From Desulfoglaeba alkanexedens ALDC (GTDB taxonomy: Bacteria; Desulfobacterota; Syntrophobacteria; Syntrophobacterales; DSM-9756), in the NCBI RefSeq assembly GCF_005377625.1, contig NZ_CP040098.1:2349501-2413500 (forward strand): a DNA stretch of 64,000 bases, written 5' to 3'. Below the pieces are notes generated by a model. That model made no database searches. It saw nothing but the letters and a program-made list of their open reading frames with translations, and was not told the DNA's origin. The number at the start of each line of letters is the position of its first letter. The first letter of the stretch is position 1. Shown here piece after piece: positions 16,433 to 24,237 of the stretch. The translations under genes were made by a program, and so were the position numbers.

Positions 16433-16867
16433 ATGTCAGCACATCATCATCCGGATTATTCAAGCCCCGGCATTCACCCGGGGTCACCGGAAGCACCGAT
16501 GCACCAGCCTGTCGCCTATGACGGGGGTGTTTACCATCAGGCTGCAGGACCGGGGCCGCTGCCTTATGGCGTCTATGGACAAATTGACGGGTATCCGGGC
16601 GTGGGTTATGCGGCCGCAAGCTATCCCCAGGCACAGCCATACCCTTCAACCACCTTTCTTGGCCTCAATTTTCGAGACCAGCAATTCTGGAAAGGGGCCG
16701 TCCTGGGCGCCGCTGTTACCCTGCTTTTGACCAGCGAGACCATGCAAAAGGGAATCATAAGAGGCGTTGCCAAAATGTATGGGGCGGTCCAGGGCGGCAT
16801 TCAGGAGATCAAGGAGAAATTTGAGGACGTTCAGGCGGAACTGCACCGGGAAAGCGAAAAGAAATAG
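16433..16867 (+). CDS. Membrane protein sharing the NFRDxQFWKGA module
   Basis: 144 residues, ATG 16433 behind AAAGGAAGGATC; an in-frame start at 16361 has no ribosome site. Residues 1-70 are His/Pro/Gly/Tyr-rich (MSAHHHPDYSSPGIHPG). Residues 78-110 hold G-L-N-F-R-D-Q-Q-F-W-K-G-A followed by one hydrophobic helix (V-L-G-A-A-V-T-L-L-L), nearly the same module as the C-terminus of the 14861-15889 protein. The end is a charged helix likely to form a coiled coil (I-Q-E-I-K-E-K-F-E-D-V-Q-A-E-L-H). It appears to be a shorter paralogue that keeps the membrane anchor and adds a coiled coil. YtxH-like anchors have a similar layout. Function unknown. Confidence 0.7.
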   Translation: MSAHHHPDYSSPGIHPGSPEAPMHQPVAYDGGVYHQAAGPGPLPYGVYGQIDGYPGVGYAAASYPQAQPYPSTTFLGLNFRDQQFWKGAVLGAAVTLLLTSETMQKGIIRGVAKMYGAVQGGIQEIKEKFEDVQAELHRESEKK

Positions 16868-16877
16868 GCGGAGAACC

Positions 16878-17081
16878 ATGGATAAGGCTGCGGTAAAGGA
16901 GCTCACTAAATCAGGGATGGTCGTCTCCCTCGGTGTCCTTGCCTGGACGGCCCTGGGAAAAGGGCGCCGCAACTGGACCCTGCACACCTGGGCCGGCATT
17001 GCCCTGGTAGGGTTTTCCGTGTGGCACTACAATACGTACCAGCCGCATGGAAAAAGGCATTTATCACACAGAAAGGAGTAG
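16878..17081 (+). CDS. 67-residue membrane protein
   Basis: ATG 16878 lies 10 nt after the previous stop with GGAG upstream. Two hydrophobic segments are visible (about 13-28 and 37-50) around a basic G-K-G-R-R-N-W turn; the tail is basic and His-rich (H-G-K-R-H-L-S-H-R-K). Tight spacing places it in the same operon. I do not recognise the family by sequence; small two-helix proteins (FezA-like) occur in described ferrosome operons, so it is a candidate for such a role. Confidence 0.6.
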   Translation: MDKAAVKELTKSGMVVSLGVLAWTALGKGRRNWTLHTWAGIALVGFSVWHYNTYQPHGKRHLSHRKE

Positions 17082-17085
17082 GATT

Positions 17086-17232
17086 ATGCCAATGCCGTTT
17101 TTTTCCCGTCCGATCGGATGGTTGATTCTTGGCACCGTAGGGTACCTGATTTACAGGTCCGGGAAGAAAGCGGGAGAAAAAAAGGTGGAAGACGGGGATG
17201 AGAGCAAGCCGGTGAAACAGAAAGACGCGTAG
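17086..17232 (+). CDS. 48-residue single-helix membrane protein
   Basis: ATG 17086 follows AAGGAG at good distance and begins 4 nt after the previous stop. One hydrophobic helix (about residues 8-21, GWLILGTVGYLIY) is followed by a highly charged tail (Lys/Glu/Asp). No family recognised. It ends the first half of the cluster and its stop is embedded in a terminator-like hairpin. Confidence 0.6.
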   Translation: MPMPFFSRPIGWLILGTVGYLIYRSGKKAGEKKVEDGDESKPVKQKDA

Positions 17233-17244
17233 CTGTCTTTTTTT
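17221..17244 (+). terminator. Probable terminator of the first half of the ferrosome-like cluster
   Basis: AAAGAC (17221-17226) pairs with GTCTTT (17235-17240) and runs into seven T residues (17238-17244). The stem is short and A/T-containing, so strength is moderate. Confidence 0.5.
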
Positions 17245-17632
17245 CGTCCGCTTATCGATCGAAGGGCCAGGGCGCCCGCCGTATGGTGAGGGTCAAGGCT
17301 CCGTACGAGCGCCCAGAGATGTCTTTTACTTTTTTTTGAGGCAATCGGTTGCAGTGCACCCAAGCGTGCCCCTACCATGCGCAGGCATCCGGGCTCTCGT
17401 TCCCAAGCTCCGGCACCCAAGGTCTGGTTCCCAAGCTCCGGCACCCAAGGTCTGGTTCCCAAGCTCCGGCACCCAAGGTCTGGTTCCCAAGCTCCGGCTT
17501 GGGAACCTCTTTGTTCGGGGAAGCTCCGGCTTCCCATCCTTTGCGCGAACAGTTGCTCATGGTTCAATACAGACCGATCACCGACTGTCTGAAACCTGAA
17601 ACCGTCATAGGGCAGGGACAGGATGAAAGGCC
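17245..17632. other. Intergenic region with tandem repeats between the two cluster halves
   Basis: 388 nt without a gene. It holds a second T-rich stretch near 17322-17338, the 28-bp tandem repeats (17400-17504) and then 120 nt leading into the second ATPase gene with AGGGACAGGATGAAAGG before the start. No clear promoter found. Confidence 0.5.
17400..17504. repeat. Three and three-quarter tandem copies of a 28-bp unit
   Basis: Units begin with TTCCCAAGCTCCGGC at 17400, 17428, 17456 and 17484; the first three continue ACCCAAGGTCTGG without any spacer, while the last one ends as the complete palindrome found elsewhere in the window. It is an expansion of the dispersed palindrome family. Confidence 0.9.
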
Positions 17633-19813
17633 ATGACAGAGGGAGACCACCCGCCAAAACACCGGCTGCAAGTCGTTCACGATATACCGGGCCGAATCCG
17701 GATTCGCAGCCCATATTTGGGTGATCCGTTTGTGGACACCCGTTACCTGGAGGCCTTCCTCCAGGCGGTTCCCGGCATAGAAAGTGTTCGGTTGAACAAA
17801 CCGGCCGCCTGCGTGGCGGTTCGTTATGATGACGGCGCCGGCACCCGAAAGAAGATTCTCGATGTCTTGGAATGTCCTCCCGGGGAGATCCATTGCCAAA
17901 CGTACGATTTTTCCCATCCCCCGGACCTGACCAAGACCATCCGGGTGGCCTTGTCTCTTATTCTTGTGCCGTTCTTGCCTATGCGCCTTCGGGCGCTCCT
18001 GACCTGGTTCACGGCGCTGCCGATTCTGGTCAAGGGCGCGGACGCCATCCTCAACGAAGGGGTTACGGTCGAGGTCCTGGATGCCGGGGCTGTTACGTTT
18101 ACCCTGATGCGGCGGGACTACTTCTCATCCAACGCCATTGTGCTGTTGTTGACCTTCGGGGATTATTTGCAGGAACTCACGGAATACAAATCCAACCGCC
18201 TCCTCTTGAGCCTCTACAAACAGGAGGTCGAATGGGTATGGGTTGAAGTGGGCGGCGTAGAGACACGGTTTCCCGTGGACGAGGTAAAGGTGGGAGATAT
18301 CGTCGTTTGCGGCCACGGGGAACTCATTCCCGTGGACGGGGTGGTGGTGGAAGGGGCCGCTGCCATCAATGCCAGTTCCATCACGGGAGAACCCCTGCCT
18401 GTGGATGCGACGCCGGGTACCGAGGTGTTTTCGGGGACGGTGATCGAAGAGGGCCGCATCAAGATCAGGGCCGTACGGGTCGGCTCCGAATCCACTACGG
18501 CCAAGATCAGCCAGTATATTGAAAAATCGCTCAAGAACAAATCTCGGGTGCAGACCGAGTCGGAAACCATGGCCAACCGTCTGGTGCCTCTGACCTTCGG
18601 GATGGGCCTTGGCATCTTTGCCGTCACCGGAGATATCCGGCGTGCCTCGGCCGCCCTGACCGTGGACTATTCCTGCGCCCTGAAACTGTGCAGTCCGGTC
18701 GCGGTCAAGACCGGCATGAACTCGGCCGCTCAGGGGGGTCTGGTGATCAAGGGCGCCTCAGCGTTGGAGGCCTTTTCAAAGGTCGATACCTTTGTGTTTG
18801 ACAAGACCGGCACCCTCACCCAGGGGTCTCCGGAGGTGACGGACATTGTCTCTTTCGGTGAATGCAGCCAAAACGAGGTGCTGGCCCTGGCCGCCTCCGC
18901 GGAAGCGCACTACAAGCACCCGATTGCCTCGGCTATTGCGACGGCTTCAAAACAACGGGGCGTGCCGCTTATTGAGGCCGGGGAATGTGATTTTATCGTT
19001 GCACATGGGGTTTCCGCTTTTGTGGCTTCCCACGAGGTGTTAGTGGGAAACCGTCATTTTGTGGCTGAAGACGAGGGGATTGATTGCAGCATGGGCGAGG
19101 AAAGCGCCAGGGCGCTCCACGCCGAAGGAAAATCGACCCTTTATGTTGCAAAGGACGGCGAATTGGCCGGATTAATCGCCATTCGTGACGTGATTCGGCC
19201 CGAGGCGAATGCGGCCCTTTGGCGATTGAAATCCCTGGGAATAAAGCATCTGGTGGTTCTTACCGGCGATCAGAAAGAAGCGGCCGAGGCCGTCAAACGG
19301 GCGCTGCCCATCACAGAGATTCACTGGAATCTACTGCCCGAGGAAAAGGCCGTCATCCTTGAAAGGCTCAAGGCCGAAGGCCGTTCCATCGCCTTTGTCG
19401 GCGACGGCGTCAACGATGCGCCGGCCCTGATTCGAGCCGATGTGGGGGTTTCCATGCCCGGCGGCGCGGACCTGGCCAGGCAAACGGCCCAGGTGCTGCT
19501 CTTGAGGGAGGACCTGATGACGCTTCCCTTTGCCCGGGAGATTTCCCAGCGCGTCATGAGCGTTTTGCGAAACAACTTTCGTTTGACCGTGGGAATCAAT
19601 AGTGCCGTGTTGCTGATGGCGCTCACGGGCCTTGCGTCTCCATTGGCCGCAGCGATCCTTCACAACGGCACTACCATTGGACTTCTGACCTATGCCATGC
19701 GCGCCACCACGCTGCGGCCCCAAGGGGAATCAGAAGAATTTCATGCAATGCCGCTGATGCGAGCCAATGGGGGATTCGTAAACCCGGACGCGCTTTTGAA
19801 CGGAGAACGATGA
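17633..19813 (+). CDS. fezB: P1B-6-type ATPase, FezB-like (ferrosome-associated)
   Basis: 726 residues. The N-terminal HMA-like domain lacks CxxC and carries I-P-G-R-I-R-I-R at 18-25, the R-rich motif I associate with FezB proteins. Actuator loop T-G-E is intact (251-253). The metal-site helix has S-C-A-L (347-350) with C353-S-P instead of CPC, the signature described for the P1B-6 class to which FezB of Desulfovibrio magneticus and Clostridioides difficile belongs. D-K-T-G-T is at 390-394, the H-P dipeptide at 429-430, G-D-G-V-N-D-A at 590-596, and a late helix has L-H-N-G-T-T (676-681). In ferrosomes this pump is thought to load iron into a membrane-bounded granule. It overlaps the next gene by ATGA. 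I am sure of P1B ATPase, fairly sure of P1B-6. Confidence 0.8.
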   Translation: MTEGDHPPKHRLQVVHDIPGRIRIRSPYLGDPFVDTRYLEAFLQAVPGIESVRLNKPAACVAVRYDDGAGTRKKILDVLECPPGEIHCQTYDFSHPPDLTKTIRVALSLILVPFLPMRLRALLTWFTALPILVKGADAILNEGVTVEVLDAGAVTFTLMRRDYFSSNAIVLLLTFGDYLQELTEYKSNRLLLSLYKQEVEWVWVEVGGVETRFPVDEVKVGDIVVCGHGELIPVDGVVVEGAAAINASSITGEPLPVDATPGTEVFSGTVIEEGRIKIRAVRVGSESTTAKISQYIEKSLKNKSRVQTESETMANRLVPLTFGMGLGIFAVTGDIRRASAALTVDYSCALKLCSPVAVKTGMNSAAQGGLVIKGASALEAFSKVDTFVFDKTGTLTQGSPEVTDIVSFGECSQNEVLALAASAEAHYKHPIASAIATASKQRGVPLIEAGECDFIVAHGVSAFVASHEVLVGNRHFVAEDEGIDCSMGEESARALHAEGKSTLYVAKDGELAGLIAIRDVIRPEANAALWRLKSLGIKHLVVLTGDQKEAAEAVKRALPITEIHWNLLPEEKAVILERLKAEGRSIAFVGDGVNDAPALIRADVGVSMPGGADLARQTAQVLLLREDLMTLPFAREISQRVMSVLRNNFRLTVGINSAVLLMALTGLASPLAAAILHNGTTIGLLTYAMRATTLRPQGESEEFHAMPLMRANGGFVNPDALLNGER

Positions 19814-20532
19814 TGGTGAACCTTGAAGAAGCCGATCCAGGAAATGTTTTGCGGGTTGTGCGTGTTGAGAGCAGCCATCTGGCGCACGACCTGTATCGCA
19901 TTGGTCTCGAGCCGGGAAGCAAACTGATCAAGTTCCCAAAGGATGAAATTAAACGGCGCTCGGTACGCGTCGCGTGTCCCGATGGAAACCATCGGGTTCT
20001 GGGCGGCGGCATGAGCGCCAAGATCGTTGTAGAGAGACCCGATGGTTCCAAGACGCCGCTGTCGCAGATGAAACCCAAGGAGCAGGGCAAGATCATTGCC
20101 CTCACCGGAGGCCCCGGGTTTCGGGATACCCTGAAAACCCTCGGTTTTTCCATCGGGGACACGATTCGTCTCATGCGTTTGCTGCCCCCCATGGAATATA
20201 TTGCAGTGGTGGACAAACACAAGCACGTCCACCTTCAGGAAGGGATCGCCTCCAAGATATGGGGCGTTTCAGAGGGCGCTGAAAGGCAGTTTACGTCCGC
20301 CGGGAAACGAAAGGACTTCGAGGTCACGAAGCTCTTGGGAGGCGCCAGGGCCAGGGGCTATCTGGAAAACCTCCATATTGGCCCGGGCACAAACCTGGTT
20401 CTTATCGACATTGAGCCGAGCAAGCCCATTGCCTTCGGCCCTCAGGATCATCTCGCCATCGAGACCATGGATGGCCTCCGCATTCATCTCGGACCTAATG
20501 AAGCCAGGGCAGTCTTTGTGGAAAAAGTGTAG
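19810..20532 (+). CDS. Protein with three tandem FeoA-like domains
   Basis: 240 residues, translation-coupled to the ATPase (ATGATGG; 4-nt overlap). The chain divides into three SH3-like units: about 7-75, 88-156 and 166-240. Each has the FeoA pattern of a first strand, a short helix, L-x-x-x-G-[LF]-x-x-G-[DS]-x-[IL] (for example Y-R-I-G-L-E-P-G near 29-36; L-K-T-L-G-F-S-I-G near 116-124; L-H-I-G-P-G near 190-195) and a closing strand after G-x-x-A-x-x-I/V. Single FeoA domains bind FeoB or serve as C-terminal regulatory domains of DtxR/MntR. A cytosolic triple repeat has no transmembrane part and could contact the adjacent ATPases the way FeoA contacts FeoB. Confidence 0.75.
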   Translation: MMVNLEEADPGNVLRVVRVESSHLAHDLYRIGLEPGSKLIKFPKDEIKRRSVRVACPDGNHRVLGGGMSAKIVVERPDGSKTPLSQMKPKEQGKIIALTGGPGFRDTLKTLGFSIGDTIRLMRLLPPMEYIAVVDKHKHVHLQEGIASKIWGVSEGAERQFTSAGKRKDFEVTKLLGGARARGYLENLHIGPGTNLVLIDIEPSKPIAFGPQDHLAIETMDGLRIHLGPNEARAVFVEKV

Positions 20533-20619
20533 GTATCCCTCTTTACCTATGATGATTGGATATTCATCCCAGGGCAAATTATCGCACAAGGTGGAGGGCG
20601 GGAAAGGAAGTGAGTGGTT

Positions 20620-20862
20620 ATGGATGAAAGATACATTCCGCTGAACCCCCGCGTCGATTACATCTTTGTATCCCCCAGGATAACGGTGGACCAGGCCCGG
20701 GTGCTGCCCCATATGCATCAAGCCAAGGCAGCGGGCACGAGGAGTCAGTCCCTGGGAGCGCGGGGGTCTCGCCGGCAGAAAATGCCATGGGCCTATGAGT
20801 TGCGGGCGTCTCGCCCGCGCTTCCAGGTTGTTGCCCACCTGATTGTGGGGTCATGCGCTTAG
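20620..20862 (+). pseudogene. Truncated or fused short ORF running into a repeat
   Basis: ATG 20620 follows GGAAGTGA and gives 80 residues. The first 38 or so (MDERYIPLNPRVDYIFVSPR and a following helix) look like the start of a real protein, placed 87 nt after the FeoA-like gene. From about 20735 the sequence is repeat-like (inverted GCGGGCGTCTCGCCCGC words), so the original 3' part seems replaced. I do not recognise the product. Confidence 0.35.
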
Positions 20863-21140
20863 TACAGCTCTACACAATTAAGTGGCTACTATGCAGCAGT
20901 CTTCGGTGGGGTGAACATAAGCCATGATGTTTGCTACAGACTCGGTAGTCCAGTTAAAGGAAGGGTGCAGATCTTTTTCCCACGTTCCCAAGCTCCGGCT
21001 TGGGAACAAGGTAGAAGGTGGAAGGTGGCGCATTGTAGCAGCGGCGTCCCCGCCGTGATGAACCAACCCGAATGCTCCGCCCCGCTCCGTCGGCCCGACG
21101 ACGGGCCTCCTACAGCGATCGGGATCGCCGGTGAGTCCGA
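20735..21140. repeat. Repeat-filled region between the cluster and purM
   Basis: Holds a GCGGGGGTCTCGCCGGC / GCGGGCGTCTCGCCCGC element (20758-20820), the palindrome GTTCCCAAGCTCCGGCTTGGGAAC at 20984-21007 and a GC-rich REP-like block with GTAGCAGCGGCGTCCCCGCC (about 21034-21053) and its mate GGGCCTCCTACAGCGATCGG (21104-21123). No gene supported. Confidence 0.6.
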
Positions 21141-22184
21141 TCAGGCCATCCGGATCGGTGGAGCCCCCGGTTCCCTGGCGACGATTTCTCCAATCGCGTA
21201 AGACGGATAACCCATGCCGGTGAGCCTTCCCGCCACTTCCTCCGAGTGCTCTTCCTTGACCACCAGGACGTATCCGATGCCGCAGTTGAAGACGCGAAAC
21301 ATTTCTTCTTCGGAGATGTTCCCCTTTTCCTGGAGAAACCGGAAAATGGGCGGAATCGGCCAGGAATCCCGGCGAATGACGGCCTGGCAGGTTTGCGGCA
21401 GAATCCGTGGGATGTTGTCGAAAAAGCCTCCCCCGGTGATGTGGGCCATGCCGGCGATATCGAACTGCCTGAGGATTTTCAGTACGGGTTCCACGTAAAT
21501 GCGGGTGGGTTCCAGCAGTTCTTCGCCGACCGTACGGGCGCATTCTGGAAGGAAGGTGTCGGGGGGCAGCTTCAGCTCATCGATCACCACGCGGCGCACC
21601 AGGCTGTAACCGTTGGAATGAAGGCCGCTCGAGGCGATCCCCACGATCCGGTTTCCTACACGGATGGTGGATCCGTCAATGATGTTGGGGTTGTCCACGA
21701 TACCGACGGCGAAGCCGGCGAGGTCGTATTCGTGTTCGCCGTAAAAGCCGGGCATTTCCGCCGTTTCGCCTCCTATGAGCGAGCAGTTGGCTTCCTTGCA
21801 GCCGGAGACGACGCCTCGGATGATCGCTTCCACCCGGTCCAGGTCCATCTTCCCCACCGCCAGGTAGTCGAGGAAAAAAAGCGGACGCGCCCCTTGGACG
21901 ACGATGTCGTTCACGCACATGGCTACGAGGTCGATCCCCACCGTGTCGTGTTTTCCCGTCCAGAAAGCGATCTTGAGCTTGGTGCCGACGCCGTCGGTGG
22001 AAGCCACCAGGACGGGATTCTTGAGCCCCGAACAGTCCAAGGAATAAAGGCCTCCGAATCCTCCGATATCTGTGATGACGGCACCATGGAAGGTGCTCCG
22101 GGCCAGCGGCTGTATGCGCTCGACCAGTTTGTTGGCCTTGTCGAGATCGACGCCTGATTCCTGGTAGCGGGAATGGTGGGGCAT
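21141..22184 (-). CDS. purM: Phosphoribosylformylglycinamidine cyclo-ligase
   Basis: 347 residues from the ATG at 22184, which has GAGAGGAAG upstream and gives the expected family length; a longer reading to 22250 is less likely. It makes AIR from FGAM with ATP, the fifth step of purine synthesis. Family motifs: start with Y-x-x-S-G-V-D near 7-13, the S-T-D-G-V-G-T-K-L loop near 62-70, V-N-D-I near 91-94, G-G-E-T-A-E-M-P-G near 137-145, and H-I-T-G-G-G near 247-252. Acts in cytosol as dimer. It is separated from flanking genes by repeat-rich gaps, so it is probably a single-gene unit. Confidence 0.95.
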   Translation of the reverse strand: MPHHSRYQESGVDLDKANKLVERIQPLARSTFHGAVITDIGGFGGLYSLDCSGLKNPVLVASTDGVGTKLKIAFWTGKHDTVGIDLVAMCVNDIVVQGARPLFFLDYLAVGKMDLDRVEAIIRGVVSGCKEANCSLIGGETAEMPGFYGEHEYDLAGFAVGIVDNPNIIDGSTIRVGNRIVGIASSGLHSNGYSLVRRVVIDELKLPPDTFLPECARTVGEELLEPTRIYVEPVLKILRQFDIAGMAHITGGGFFDNIPRILPQTCQAVIRRDSWPIPPIFRFLQEKGNISEEEMFRVFNCGIGYVLVVKEEHSEEVAGRLTGMGYPSYAIGEIVAREPGAPPIRMA

Positions 22185-22860
22185 GAAGGTCGCTTCCTCT
22201 CCATCAGTGGGTGACGGTTCAGAACTCTCGGGTGTTGGGGGCCGGGCCATAAGAGGTTGTCCAAAAACAAGTTCACGAAAGTCGGGCCCTGAGGTTCCTT
22301 GTTTCTGCAGGAGCGGACTTGGCCGCGATCGGGATCGCCGACAAGCCGGCTCCTACGGTGCATGAGTCGTTGTAGGAGCGGCGTCCTCACCGCGATGAAG
22401 AAAGGTTCCGCGGTCAATCCACCAAATTAATATATTCTATGCGGAAGAGACAGTTGCTGTCAATCTGGGCGAAGGGATTTCGCAGGCGAAGGGAAAAGTC
22501 GGGGAACGCCGGCATTTTCCGTGTGCGCGCCGGGAAGCGGAAGGTGGTGCAAAATGGGGAGGGTTGAAGGGGGTGCGATGATGCCTCCTGGAGGGTCAAG
22601 GGGCATCCCCCATAAGCGCTAAGTTATTTTGTAAACATCCACGGGTTGCATTTGTGCCATTGGACTGTTTTTTTAAAGATGAACGTCGAACATCGAACAT
22701 TCCACCTTGTTCCCAAGCTCCAGCTTGGGAACGAGGGGAAACGAAGCTGATGCGCCTGCTGCTTCAAGGCCATCTGGATGTACCTCGGAGGGTCACTCTG
22801 GTAGCCTTTCTTCATCTTTTCCCATTCATCATTCAACGTTCGATGTTCGATGTTCAATGT
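22185..22860. repeat. Intergenic region with several repeat families
   Basis: No gene. Contains REP-like arms (GCAGGAGCGGACTTGGCCGCG at 22308-22328; GGCTCCTACGG and TTGTAGGAGCGGCG around 22347-22384), the palindrome at 22709-22732 inside the 22700-22805 block that mirrors 7029-7120, and short GTTCGATGTTC repeats at 22833-22868 plus their inverse at 22680-22700. The last motif recurs at 40590-40640. Confidence 0.7.
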
Positions 22861-24228
22861 TCAATGTTCAACTGTGGGTTTTCCGAGACGCGCGGCGATG
22901 GCGCGGGCGGCCAGGATGCCGCTGGCCGACGCCTGAAGCAGCCCGCGGGTGATGCCGGCGCCGTCTCCGATGGCGAAGAGATTTGCCACCTCGGTTTCCA
23001 TCTCCCGAGAAACGTGGATGCGGTTCGAGTAAAATTTGACTTCCACGCCGTAAAGGAGGGTATGGCGGGAGGCGACGCCGGGGGCCAGCTTGTCCAGCGT
23101 CTGAAGCATTTCGATGATGCTCACCAGGTGGCGGTAAGGGAGGACGAAGCTCAAGTCGCCGGGGGTGGCGTCTTGAAGTGTGGGGCGGGTTAGGCACCGC
23201 AGGATCCGTTCCCGCGTGCTTCGCCGCCCGGCCAGCAGGTCTCCCAGCCGCTGTACGATGGCGCCCTTTCCCAAGAGGTTTGCCAGACGGGCGATGTAGA
23301 GCCCGTAGCCGATGGGGTCGTCGAAGGGTTCCGTAAACGCACTGCTCACCAGGATGGCGAAATTGGTGTTCTCGGTCCGGCGCTCCGCGAAGCTGTGACC
23401 GTTCACGGTGACGATATCGTCGACCGTTTCGATCACCACTTCGCCGAAGGGGTTCATGCAGAACGTTCGGACCTTATCATCGAAGGTCGTGGAGTAGTGG
23501 ACGAGCTTGGCTTCGTAAGCGGTATCGGTGATTTCCCTCAGAACGGGTGCCGGCAGTTCGACGCGGACGCCCAGATCCACGGGGCTCGCCATGGTTTTGA
23601 GCCCCAGGGCTGCGGCTTCCTTTTTCATCCAGCCCGCCCCCGAGCGGCCCGGAGCCGCCACCACGAACCGACCCGACACGGTATCGCCGTCGGTCAGCCG
23701 AACCCCGCGGGCCTTTCCTCCTTCTGCCAGGATGCTGTTCACGCGGCACCCGTGGCGGACGTCGACCCGGCCTTCCAGGGAACGTCTCAGGCGATCGAGA
23801 ACCACGCGGCAGTTTTCCGTTCCGATGTGACGAATGCGCATGGGGATGAGCAGGAGGTCGGCCAGGCGGGCTCGATCGGCGAGTTCTTCGGTTCTTGGCG
23901 ACGCATCTCCGAAGATGCGATCGGGCGCGCCGTGTTCCACGTAAACGCGATCGGCGGCTTCCAGGATTTGCTGGAGGGATCGCCAGTCCATGAATTCGTT
24001 CAGAAACCCGCCGACTTCCGGCGAGATGGTGAGTTTGCCGTCGCTGTAGGCGCCCGCGCCTCCCCAGCCGCAAAGCATGTCGCGGCTGCGGGCACGATCC
24101 CTTTGAGCCAGTTCTTTTCCCTGTTCCAGGATGAGGACCGGGCCCACGCCGCATCGCGACAGCGTGAGCGCAGTGAAAATGCCGGCCGGACCAGCGCCGA
24201 TCACGATGACCTCATAGTCCATCCGCAT
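22861..24228 (-). CDS. FAD-dependent dehydrogenase (COG2509-like NAD(P)/FAD oxidoreductase)
   Basis: 455 residues with an N-terminal dinucleotide-binding motif (V-I-G-A-G-P-A-G, residues 9-16) and a C-terminal FAD block (L-F-A-I-G-D-G-A-G-I-T-R-G-L-L-Q-A near 420-436). Between them G-G-A-G-A-Y-S-D-G-K-L (about 56-66) and T-R-P-T-L-Q-D are typical of the uncharacterised COG2509 family. Cytosolic flavoprotein; substrate unknown. It ends the series purM side and is 9 nt downstream of the CBS-domain gene, so these two likely form one transcript. Confidence 0.8.
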   Translation of the reverse strand: MRMDYEVIVIGAGPAGIFTALTLSRCGVGPVLILEQGKELAQRDRARSRDMLCGWGGAGAYSDGKLTISPEVGGFLNEFMDWRSLQQILEAADRVYVEHGAPDRIFGDASPRTEELADRARLADLLLIPMRIRHIGTENCRVVLDRLRRSLEGRVDVRHGCRVNSILAEGGKARGVRLTDGDTVSGRFVVAAPGRSGAGWMKKEAAALGLKTMASPVDLGVRVELPAPVLREITDTAYEAKLVHYSTTFDDKVRTFCMNPFGEVVIETVDDIVTVNGHSFAERRTENTNFAILVSSAFTEPFDDPIGYGLYIARLANLLGKGAIVQRLGDLLAGRRSTRERILRCLTRPTLQDATPGDLSFVLPYRHLVSIIEMLQTLDKLAPGVASRHTLLYGVEVKFYSNRIHVSREMETEVANLFAIGDGAGITRGLLQASASGILAARAIAARLGKPTVEH

Positions 24229-24237
24229 CCTCTCCCC

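Noticed and set aside
17400-17504. Possible CRISPR array
   Set aside because: The 28-bp units are contiguous and have no unique spacers; no cas genes are near.
12066-20532. Magnetosome gene island
   Set aside because: No MamA, MamB/M, MamE, MamK, MamI or other magnetosome core gene is present; ATPases and small proteins fit ferrosomes better.
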